The notes under the pieces are model-generated. The model was not told where the DNA came from, searched no databases, and was given only the letters and a program-made list of their open reading frames with translations. The position numbers and the translations under genes were made by a program. From contig NW_023998417.1 of assembly GCF_014805625.2 (NCBI RefSeq), positions 15,749,287 through 15,813,286 of the forward strand: 64,000 nt of DNA, in the 5' to 3' direction. Shown piece by piece: positions 1 through 11,700 of the stretch. How positions within the stretch are numbered: position 1 is the stretch's first letter; each line of letters opens with the position of its first letter. Source of the stretch: Glossina fuscipes. Lineage: Eukaryota > Arthropoda > Insecta > Diptera > Glossinidae.

Positions 1-629
1 GATGCAATTAACGTTTTACTCTATAAAATGATACCTTCTTACCCATTAAACTATTTATGTATTAATGTCATTAGAAATTTAGTTTCTATTTAAAAACCAA
101 AGTTAGTAATAGTCAATAACTTATTCGTGTTTGTTTTCTATAAACAATGTTATTTCCGTGAACTTTGAGAATAGCAATGACTTTCCTTGAAAGCATTTTA
201 GCAGTTAAGCGTAAGATGTAAAAATAAATTTATTTATTTGCTAATCTTTAGCGAGAAAAATAAAATTAGAATTTTCGTTGCTTAACTTCAGCCAATGTAG
301 TTGGAAATCTAAAATGTCATGACGATCTACGAGAAGATTTTCTTTCATTGTAATACCTTGAATTAATTGTTTGAGATTATAAATATAAATATCCGATTTA
401 ATGAAGATCATAGGCTTGTTATGGAGAAAATCGAAAAAATGTGGATTGGAAGTTAAAAAGTAACCCAGATACAGATCGGAAAAACTGAAAAGAAACTAAA
501 GTTTTCCGCCCAAGTTTACATCAATTTTAGACTGCCTGATACCCTGAGACCCTTTATTGATATATAAGACTTTAAAATATTGATTAATCATGTTATTTTT
601 TTTTTTTTTTGTTTTTCTTTAAATTTCAG

Positions 630-699
630 GGTCTATAACGCCTATCAGCTAATACAAAAGCGCTTTCGCGAGACTTACCAGAACCACTACACTTCGTAA
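630..699 (+). CDS. Possible terminal exon of an upstream gene
   Basis: A long pyrimidine tract (about 596-620) leads to TTTCAG ending at 629. It is followed by an open frame that uses base 630 to complete a split codon, then 22 codons ending in TAA at 697-699. The encoded tail is basic and aromatic (it starts VYNAYQLIQKRF and ends NHYTS). Nothing else in 1-629 looks coding, so earlier exons would lie outside the window. I do not recognise the family. The support is the strong acceptor and a codon content less AT-rich than its surroundings. It may be chance. Confidence 0.4.
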
Positions 700-1369
700 T
701 TAATACTGAAATTGTGGCAGAGAAACGCCAACTAACTTAACAGAACTGTGTTTGTTTAGCTTTTCAGTCAGTCCAGTCAATAGTGTAAAAACAAGTTCAT
801 TCAAACGATAGAAACAAGTGATTTCTTAAAAATAATTTATATACCGATTTTTTTTTATTTTGCTTTATTTTCATACAGATATATGTATACAATAAATAGG
901 CGTAAATCTATATGCACAAATATATATGTGCATAAGCGTATTCATAAGATAACACTACTTTATATAACTGGATAAATTCATGCAATGAGTGTACTAAGGA
1001 TGAATGTATACAAACTGATTTTCACACTAACAACATATTTATAAACATATAATAACTGTTTTATATTCATTTTACAATTTCATGAACTATTGTTTGTTTT
1101 GACTACAAGTATATGCTTATTAACATAAACGGTATAAGATTTCCATCAATTTCTAAAATGACAGCAGAAAACCTTGTAGACTTTCATGCTACATTCTTTC
1201 TTTTCCTTTTTTTTTTTTTAGAATAATTTCTGTTAAGTTTTAAAATAAAACAACATTGATAAATGTATACATTTCTGAGATGAATTTTTTGTTTTCGACG
1301 CGGTATCAGATAACAACAAACGGTGAGATTTGGTTTCAGGTTCATTTGTTTAAATATTTTCTAATTTGT

Positions 1370-1395
1370 TTATATGTGCGTGCGCGCACATATAA
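1370..1395. repeat. 11-bp perfect inverted repeat
   Basis: The arms at 1370-1380 and 1385-1395 are exact reverse complements (TTATATGTGCG and its complement) around a 4-base loop, TGCG. The centre is GC-rich inside AT-rich DNA. The role is unknown. Confidence 0.8.
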
Positions 1396-4179
1396 GATAT
1401 TTTATAAAATCTCTGTCAGTTAAACTTTAACATATTAACGTCCTATTGCGCAATAACTTTGTTTATTAACAAAACCTAATTCTGACTTATTTTTATCATT
1501 AACAGATTTCCTTACTCTATCTATAACACTATAACAATTGTGTAAACATATGCTATTGTTTGCTTGTATTTCGATTGTCAAAGAATGAATGAAACTTTGT
1601 GAAATTGCTCTTTCACGATCACCAGTAAAAACAAAGGATTCTTCATCAAATGCCTCGGAACTAAATTAAAAAAAAAAAAACCAAAATATTTCCTACCTAC
1701 ATCAGCTGTCTCAGTCAATCGTATCGCCTTATTCGTGCGACGGACTCCTTTTAGTCAGTACTAATTATAATTCGCCTTGAAGTAAACACTAGGTTTCTTC
1801 AAGCTTTTGAAACTTTATTTCAAGTAAAATAAGTTAAAAATAATAACGATTTGTAAGCAACCGTTCATATGCATTAAATAATTAATTATTAAAATAATCA
1901 ATCATAATTTATATTGTTCTCTAGTATAATATATTTTCTAAAATTTGGCCAAAGTCAGTCAAGAAAATAATTATTTTAACAATGAGTTAGAGAAGTGAAG
2001 GGAGTCTTTTTTGCAGTCCCCTACTGAAATATGAATTCGAAAAAAATCTATACATTCTGAGGAGAATATATGAAAATTTTGTTTACTATTATTTAAAGAG
2101 TAGGCAAGTATAGGATGATTCGTGTTGTTCAGTCCATTTTATTGCACGTTCGAAAGTGAAGTAAGGAATACAGTTTACAAAAAACATCGCTTTATTCCTG
2201 TGCAAAGGGGCTCCTTCCTTTTGGGACTTTTATATGTACACTTTCAACTTCGCATCTCTTCATTTATGGTCTTGATGTTAGATTCTCCTTTGTTTCTTTA
2301 ATATGAATTTTTTAAACAACTTCCAAGAGTGAATTCACATAAATGACTTTTTTTAAAGTATTTTGTAGGGCATATCTTAACAAACAGTACATTCACACAT
2401 CAGCTTTGATGCGATCAACGTCTTTGACATGCAAAATAGTTTCAAAATGCGATATAAATCTGCCGATTAAATAAAAAGATTAGTGTAGCCACTTAACGTT
2501 AACCTAGTGGGGACACGAAGATGCATAGTTTAACTATGGCGCGATTCGTGGGTATTAAGAAATGCTGTTGGCCCACTATTTGTACTACACCACTCTGTTC
2601 CCTAAAAACTCGTCTGAATTATTTCGCTACATTGTTCTGGCAACCACTGTTCCAGTGGCTTTCAAGTGTTGGAGAAAACTAAACAGTGTTTTTGGTTTTG
2701 ATTTTTCACGAAATGAAAGCAACATTTTTTTGCTTTTTGCACATATTCTTACATCCGGCATAGAACATTTTTACCGTCTGCTTAGCGTTCGCCGCCGCTT
2801 CACGTTTTCAACCAATTGACGGTTTTGTGTTCATACACGTCCATCCTTGCGTTTGCTTGGGTAGTCTGTCTTTCGTGATATGTTAAAAACCAGCAAACCT
2901 GAGAAATTACAAATTACAACAACAAAAGGATTGTAATTGACATATATATTTATATACATATTGGATATCTACTTTTCGACTTAATGGCAAAGGGGATGTT
3001 GATATGATGCGTCGGAGATAAAATGAAATTTGTACACAATCGTGTCTCGGACATAGAAGCGTTCAATAAACCAATGGAAAAGGCATCGTAAAGAGGTTAA
3101 AGAAAAAAACTTTCCCTAAGCGAATTCTACTTGAGTCCTCTACCCCCATTCATCTCGTGCAAGGCTGTTGGGTTATTTTTTCGATAAATTTCGAGTAAAT
3201 CGAAATTTCGCAGCAAAAAACTCAATCTCGCAACAAAAATCTTTAAGTCGCGAGCATAGAGTTTTCTTACTTTCATTGCACTCGAAGTAACATTTTTTGG
3301 TTTTTTTTTTTTTAATTGTAGCCTAAGCACGTGTTTTAAGCATATTGTTTGCATATTGTACTTTCTTATCAACCTATTTAACCTAATTGTTATATACAAA
3401 TATGTATGTTAGTGTTTTTATTTTAAAAAACTTGCATTAAAATTACAATATCTCTTGTTTCTTTTATGTGCATGAACATAAGTATAAGTGCGAGACTATG
3501 CAGGTATGTATGTTACACTTATGCAAACCTAAATGTTATTTTGTTTTTCGTAAATTCTACATACATACAACTATTTCCGTACTAGTGCACGTTTAAATAT
3601 TGTTTTTTTAAATGTGTTTTCATGTCGAAAACAATAAAAACTTAAAAAGCTAAAAAACTTTTGGATTATTAATGTATATGTTGAGGTGATCAGATTTATT
3701 GGCACAAAAGGCAGAGCGTCCATTGAAAGTGGATAAAAGAAAGCTTTTGAGTACTCCCTCCTTGAAAGAATCCCTAAATTTTAAATACTACAGTCACCAC
3801 TTTTCGTTTTGTCCCCACAGAATTTCAAGAATGGGATACGAATAATATAACCCCCTCTTATTAATTAGGCTTCAGAAAACAGTATCTTGAAAATAAATTT
3901 TCAAAAACTCTATAAACTCATAATTTTCCCAGCAGTATGGTGTAGTGTTGAAAAGTCTATTAAAATTTTTAAAATACAAATTCATATTTGTAAGATCCTA
4001 CGTGGGACAGTATGTAAGGTATACAAGGACGGAAAAACGTTGTTGAGACTCACGTACATCAGAAGAAATCGAATGTGAAGTTATGCAGATGAACACGTGT
4101 TACGCATTGTATTCGTCCGTACGTTTTCCAAGCAAGACTTAACTTTAATGCGCCTGAGTCGACGAGTAGCTAAGTTAGT

Positions 4180-4345
4180 TTTCACGGGCTCAAATCTCAT
4201 GTGCTTTGGATTGGTCGCAGCTACAGTGAGTTTTCAGTCGGTAAGGGCACAACACTTATCCATGGGGCACGCGCTAACGTAACGCGCTTTTCTTCTTTCT
4301 GACCCCCACCGTGTTACATGAATAGAAGATATCTTCAAATCATTG
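4180..4345 (+). repeat. Dispersed repeat, copy A
   Basis: The stretch from 4211 shares TTGGTCGCAGCTACA exactly, and then a diverged hairpin region, with a second stretch at 52973 onward in the same orientation. The similarity appears to resume downstream (ATTGGTC near 4344 and near 53139). In this copy the hairpin arms have decayed (TCGGTAA near 4239 against TTATCCATG near 4257). It looks like an old member of a dispersed family. Element ends and class are unknown. Confidence 0.55.
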
Positions 4346-5708
4346 GTCATAATACAAAACAAAATTAACAAAATATCGAAACATGTACAAGAGAAGTTAT
4401 TACTTTAATGTTCATTGTTTGTTGACATGAAAGTCATTAGTATTTTTTATAATTTTTAAATCCTTCTATGAAGAGATTTTCAAATTACCACAGCAATTAG
4501 CGTTATTAAGCTCAGTATGGGGTTTATTTAAAAAAAAGGGGCAACACGTTATTGTCTTAATCGGTTTGGTTGTTTGTTCAAAAATTTAGGAGAAATATCA
4601 AAAGTAAAAATATCATCTGTACAATTATTTTGAGATCATCTCGTTCGCGATCAAAGGAAAGGAACAGAGAGTAAAACTATGAATTATTTATTATTGGAAT
4701 GAAGCAATATCATCTTATGCAATATTTATGTATGTGTTTCACAATGCTGTAGGAAACTTCGACGAAACAGAAGAAAGTTTAGAATGTCCTCAGTTATGCC
4801 GCTTGATTGTTTCGCAGCAACTTTTGTAAGATTCTCTTCTCTCTCACAATTTCAATGCGTTACAATCAATATTTATTTAACTGCTGTGGGAAATTTTGCA
4901 TAATTGGCTACGACTTACTTCTCAGGCTTAACTCTACTAAAGTTTAGTAGATGTTTTCCTTCCGGAATCAAGTCGGCGACTGTTTGTATTTATTTATTTA
5001 GTTTATATTGTTTGTTGTGATAAAGTTTTCATTTCATTGCTGTGCGCCAATTTTTTTGTATATATTTCTGTTTTGTGTTTGGTTTTCCTTTTCTTCTATT
5101 CTTTTTTTTCGTGTTGCTCGGTGTGTAGATCTTCCGTTGCATTGAGTTTCCACTACTCGCCGAAGAATAGTAAAAATATAGGTTTGCCGGGGCGCGTGTA
5201 AGAGTGTATTCTCTTCCATTTATTTTTAAGCTTTATAAAATAAAAATATAGAAACAAACTCAATATTTTATTTGACGTTTGTTTTTATTTGCACAAGGCT
5301 TTCGCTCAAGTTAGCTGTTGTTTACACGTATAAGTTATTGTTGTACTTTTACCTTTTGTACAACTTTATAAATTTGACGTATAAGTAAGAAATGTTTTTA
5401 TTTATGGTAGGGATTTTAATAGTTGCTTTGCTTTTCTATTACACTTAGTGAAGAAACTTATTAACTTTTCTTAGTTATATGGTTTATCTCTCTTTGAGCT
5501 CTGGGATTTTCAATGGTCTTTGTGTTCAGCTCTTTTTCTTTTGCTTTTAGTTTTCAGCGTCGGGGATGTCTTTACGTTTACAAATACATTATAACTAACA
5601 TAGATACATACATATACACTAAACCTAATTTTTATTTGCTTACGTGGTTTTCGGTTTAAATTGGCTGTCGCTTTAACTTATTTTCAACGATGTACATAAA
5701 TTATTTAT

Positions 5709-8700
5709 TTATTGATATAGAGTCTGTAGTTGAGCGGACGATGCTGAGGTCGCGTATTGACGAGCCCGTATAATATTCATGTGTATCTCTGAGGAAGCTG
5801 TGGAGTTAACAAAGGGCGGCATTTCAACTCCGGCACTAACGCGACAGTTTATAAGATTATGAGGGCTGCAAAACTGTTGATGAAAGCATTAGGTAAGGCA
5901 TGTGCAAAAATAGACGAAATAACAGCAGAAGCAAATTATCATATGTTTGGATCATTAAAATGCATTCTTTAAGCTCTACACTTAAGTTGTACGCAATAAA
6001 GAGTTCGTTTATCATTTTATTATATAGTTTTTATTCCGACATTATTATTGATTATGTTCCTAAAAATGTATAGTTTATTAACACCCGGGCCAAACTGAAA
6101 TGTATATTATATAAAATCAAAAGAATAAGAAAGAAAAATCATTGGAAATATTCAAAGCGTTGTGCAGATTAAGAAAAGCTTTAAAAAAAATTTTATTCTT
6201 TACAAATAAAATGATAAACGTATTAATAAATCAATCAGAGAAGCAATAGTCGTTGTGGAGCGAGTCTCTCACCTACGCTGCTATATACTTTGAGTTTAAA
6301 CACGCAAAGCCGTTTTTGCTTGGAGGGAAATCAAAGATGTTCTACGCCTCGAGTAAACACATTAAAAGCGGAGTTTGTGAGGTGTCTATGCACCAATTAA
6401 GAGTTAAGAACTTGACGAAGACTTTTCCAGCTGCATAATAGCTAATAAATACAGTTTCGAGCGAACTGTTCATAATTACTAATCTTTTCTCTAACTGCAA
6501 CCAGGAATAAAGGCAAGGAGTCTAAACGGATGCCTATACTTGTTTGTTTTATAATTTACGTATTTAGTGAGGCCCACGTCACACATTCCTGGTGGCTAAC
6601 GGTGGACTGAAAAGATGCATATGCTGCTATGCTCGTCTTCTGACGGGAAATGTACTAAATTATCGAAATAGTGTTTAACCTCTACGAGGTTACAATTACT
6701 GCGTTCACTTGATTCTTTGTGATTAATCGAGGGTTTGGAATTTTATCTACTATTAGGCTCTATATATGCTAATATTAAAATTTGTTGCATATTATGTAGC
6801 GCAGATCAAAAGCTTCCGGATAGCATTGCGTATAAGTTACCTGCAAGTAACATATATACACACTCAAATCGTTCTCGTTGCCGGCAAATTTCTATATGGT
6901 TTTGTTAGGAGTTCCAGTCTGTAAATTACGAAAAAAATAAATAAATAAAAATAAAAATGTTAATCAAATTTGTGGTTAACTTTTCGAGATCACTTTATTG
7001 CTCTAGTTGACTTGAACTTTTTTAAGGTGAAATTAGAGATAGACGGATGGACGTTATTTTAAGATATCATGCTTCAATACATGCTTCCTTAATTGTTACT
7101 AGGCGTGTTAAGCTACTCCGGTGTTGGGCTTAAAAAAACGTACAATGCTAAAAATACATTAATTGCTTATAAATGATAAAATGATAAAAAAGAATTTACC
7201 AATTAAGGTTGTACGGAGAGTTTGCAAGCGACAAATGTTCACATTTAATTTTGAAATATTTTTTTACCAAATGTTTGCTGTAAGACGCAGTATGAAATAT
7301 GATAATGCCAGCTGTGTAATAAGAGGAAATTTTGTTTCAGTAAACGCGATTATAATAAGAAATATTTTATGATTTATAATGCAAGCAAATAATCCGGTAA
7401 AAGGCGGAAATATATTAAGATAAAACCTAAAGCAATTGCGGCAAATAGCAAATGGCAAATAGTATAGAGAAAAGGAAAAATAAAAAATGGATAATTAATA
7501 ATTAAACTACGCCAATCGATACTTTCTATTCTACACCCCATTTAAAAGAAATATGAAGAAGTTTTCCATAATTACTTTCTTTAAGGTTTTCTTGCAAATC
7601 ACTAAAATAATCAAAATAGCTAAGAAGTGTATTTAGCGGACTCATTTGTCTGTTATTGTCTATTTGTTTGGCTTTCATAGGCGCCTTGTAAATTTATTTT
7701 GTGCGCAACCTGGACTAAGACCTATCCTCATTACACCTTATATCACTTGTGGTATAATCGATATTATATTTGTGCGAATACATGTAAACCACAGGAAGAT
7801 TGGAAATATGTCCATATTTTATTACATCGATGAGATTTGAAGTGATCTCTCGAATCGATTTAAGCGTCTCTGTCCACGCATTTTTGTGTTCAGTCTATAA
7901 GTTACAACTTTTGAAATATTCGGTGTCTTGGCCGAAGGACGAACCCTATTGAAAATGATTTTGGTCAGATCGTTTTTGCGATTACTGCCGTAAGGTTGGA
8001 AGTTTTCAACAAATCACCGGCTATTAATACTTTGTCATATTAAATTCATTGGTCGCTTTTTTGAATATTAAGAAAATCTGATTTGTAGCACTTAATGACG
8101 GCAATAAATAAAGAATAACGAGGTTCTTGACAAGAAACATAATTTCAATTTTATAAGGCCGCCTTGGAAAGGTACGCCTTTACATGTAAACAAGATGTAG
8201 TTTTTGGTATTATGTGACGAAAACAAGCAAAGAATTATTTGTAAACGAAGTAGCGCAGGGTATTTAATGGCTTGCATGACTATAATGTCATCCCCTCCTT
8301 TCAATTATTTACGTGTTCGTTTCATTTTTAAATAAATAAATGAATATTTTTTTTTGGTTAATGTGTATAAAAGTCACATACTAACCTTTAGAGTTTTTTT
8401 GAAGGCAGCTCGAAAATCCCGATTAAAGTAGGCGTAAATTATAGGATTTAATGCCGAGTTGAAGTAACCGATCCAAAATAAAATGCCAACCACGATACGT
8501 GGTGTCGAACAACTTTCACACAATGACGAAGTTATATACCTACAAACAAAAAAATTTACCGAAAATAATAATATTTCGCAAACATATAGCGAATCAAATA
8601 AAAATTCTATAAAAATTCATTGAGCGAAAAGAAAATGAAATGTATAATAGAACAAAGGATATGAAATCAAACTTGCACAGCAAAGCAAATGACTTTTATC

Positions 8701-11700
8701 TTATTCATTAATATACGGCTGTGTGGATGAGCAATATTAATGTACACACATACCAAAGGAAGAATGGCAGCCAACATAATAAAAAAGCGCTCATTATAAT
8801 GCCTAATGTGCGGGCGGCCTTACGTTCACGTCGCATAGTGCTGATGGTAGATTGTTCAACTTGTATGCTGGGACGTGGTTTCGGTATTTGACTTATCTGT
8901 AAATGTTTCTCCAACAATAAAGCCGCGACCTTGGACCTTTAAATAATAAAATTGCGGAATGCCGGTGCACGTAAGAAATGGAAAAGAATTTTGTAAACGT
9001 TTTTTTTAATATTTGATTTATTTTCTAACATAGCAATACCTGTAGACAAGACGTTCTTGCCGATCGGCCTCTTGATATATGCGATAATACATTGACAGCA
9101 TTACAATACCCGGAATCCAAAAACTTACTGATGAACTGACAATGGCATACGCTTTATTCACTTTAAATTCACAAATCTGTTGGAAGCAAAATGATAAAAA
9201 AAAGTAATAAAACGATTAAATTGCAAACTAATATACAATGCAGTTGTTGTGGGTGTTTAAGTATTGCAGTTAATTACTTTCAAAACTTTATGAAACGTTC
9301 TTTGCCACACTGACTTGCAAAGGATTGAGTTTAATTCCCAAAAAAAAAAAAAAAAAAAACTAAAAAAGAAAACAGGAAGAAGCAGATTACTATTTAATTT
9401 AAAGACTTAGTATATAAAAAAAAGAGAAGTTTTCATCATTCATACTTAAAATATAAAATCGGTAATTAACTTTTTAATTAAAATAACTGTTAAATTATCT
9501 CTATATTAGCAAAATAGTATATAAAGTGACTCAACAACTTGAACTTGTCAGATATAAAATCGAAGTTATTATTACAACAACAACAACAACAGTACAAAAT
9601 GCATATGCAATGAAATTCTCAACTAACACTGCTTTCTAAATTATTTTCATTACATTGCAAATGTACTTAAAGCTTAGACAATTTTATATAACTTAATTAA
9701 TTGAATTTCTACGTCAACAGTTACTGATTGACTTCGATTAGGATTAGAGGAAAAGTCGCACAATTTTCGCTTAATACACATCACTCCTAAATTGTTGGTA
9801 TGAAACGATGAATTCAGATTTTAGATTTTACTGCCGCGTGCTGACGAACTGTAGTCTTTTATGTAAAGACATTTAATAAGATTCAGTGATTTTTGCCTTT
9901 TTATGTCAATCTTACCCACTAGAAGTTGAGCTCTAGCCGACACATAGGCTAACTAATTTAGTTTAATCGAACACTAGGCTCGTAATAATCATGAAAATTG
10001 TTGGTTGTTATGAATGGACTGAGTAGTGTACTACATTACTAACTCTTCACGGACACTGTAAAAAATTGAAGAGCTGTGAAGTATTTTTTTCTCTTAAATA
10101 CATTAGAAACTCAAGTTTTCTTTACACAGTGCACCGGGAATTTGGTCTTCGTAATAAAAAGGAAGAAAAAAGATATATAAATCTTATAGGATCCGTAATT
10201 ACAAAGTGTTAATAATCTACTCCTTGATAAACGGTCTCACTTGAAAGGGCGAATAGGTATTAATGCTTCGTTAAAGTCTTGATTAATTTGGACTTTGCTA
10301 GCATTATGATAAAATAATAAAATAAGGAAGCAGTAGATAGATGGGAAAGCGACGCACAAACATGTTTAAATTAAATTTGAGAACGATTATGGATCCATTC
10401 GCATAAACGTACGATAAATGATGCAAGGGCAAATATCCTTCTGCGCTTATGTTCTTCTAATAAGCCCTATAAGTTTATATTTATATGGCAAACCATAAGC
10501 ACTTGAATGATGGTATCCAAGAGTTTGTATTCGCACTCGCTAAATATTTGAGAGCTAATATTAAGCTATTGTAAGCAGTTGTGTAGCGCATCTCCTAGCG
10601 CTAGAAGTTTATGTGTCTAATAATTGACTACCAAATCGTTTACGTTTAATTGTGTGCTGCTTAGATTTTATTAGTTACGCAGAGGTACAGGAAATCGTGT
10701 TCACATATGACACAATTTTATAAGCAAATGAAATGAATTTAAGTAAATTAGAATTCTGTCTTGAGCTTTATCTGAATCGATTTTAGCTTGTCTGTCGGCC
10801 TATTCGTTGCAATTTTCAATATATCTACACGAAAGTTGGCACACCAGTGTGTAGGACCTTTTGAAAATGACTTGAATAGGAACATTTTATGACCATTGCC
10901 CTATAGGCGCTTCGTTTTCGAAACCTTATTATATGAAAAATGTTGTAGTATTTCAATTAATCCTTCCCTCCCTACACAAAAATATCTAATTTTCAATATT
11001 CTCTGGTGAATATACGTGAACGGTAATAAGTCCTTTGAGTAGAAAAGTAATTGTAGTAAATTGGGACCGCGTCATGTTTTAGGTCCTTTCCCATAAAAGG
11101 GCTTCAACAAAAGTACGCATTTATGTGGAAACAAGGCATAATTTTGGGGTACTTTGGGTACCAAGCGAAAATCAATGAAATATAATAGGCGAAGTATCGT
11201 AAGGCATTTAATAATCGATCTTGCCCGATTATAATGGTTTTACTTGTTACATACGGCTTTGCTTAATGTATTCGTTTTCAAAGCTCGTATATAATGCTTC
11301 AATGCAAGCTGCTGCGCACATATATACACGCATTAAGCAAAGTTCGCATGTCCGACACATGCTACCATTTTTTATAACAATAACTATAGAAATTTGTAGG
11401 AAATTAAATAAATAAATAATAGAAAAATGAAACAATCAATCTGTGCATGGAACAAACAATAAAAAATTTTCAATTTAAAATTTTCCAAAATTTGAGCTTT
11501 TCATATCAACAATAATTAATCAAAGGTCCCTTTGAAAAGCTGGCAATCAGATTGTAATACAATTTGTAATGATTTATTTAAAATAACGTCTAGAATTAGC
11601 GAGGTTGCGGATCACTCCGACTGTTATATACCTTAAATCAGCTTCGTTAACAACTGAGAGGAACTATATATAATTCTCAACCACTTCACTAGACACCTTC

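Larger units (their letters stand above)
700..5708. other. Non-coding stretch downstream of the octopamine receptor
   Basis: No supportable coding exon was found on either strand. The stretch is AT-rich with homopolymer runs. A less AT-rich patch at about 2500-2880 has a short open frame but no family resemblance. A repeat copy lies near 4180-4345. The 3' UTR of the minus-strand receptor gene should lie at the high-coordinate end. Confidence 0.6.

Noticed and set aside
3127..3399. 90-codon minus-strand open frame as a receptor exon
   Set aside because: It has no pyrimidine tract or phase-compatible acceptor, and no resemblance to the receptor tail. The real tail is at 5709-5873.
5034..5219. 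Basic minus-strand open frame as further coding sequence of the receptor
   Set aside because: It lies beyond the receptor stop codon, is low in complexity, and shows no splice link or family match.
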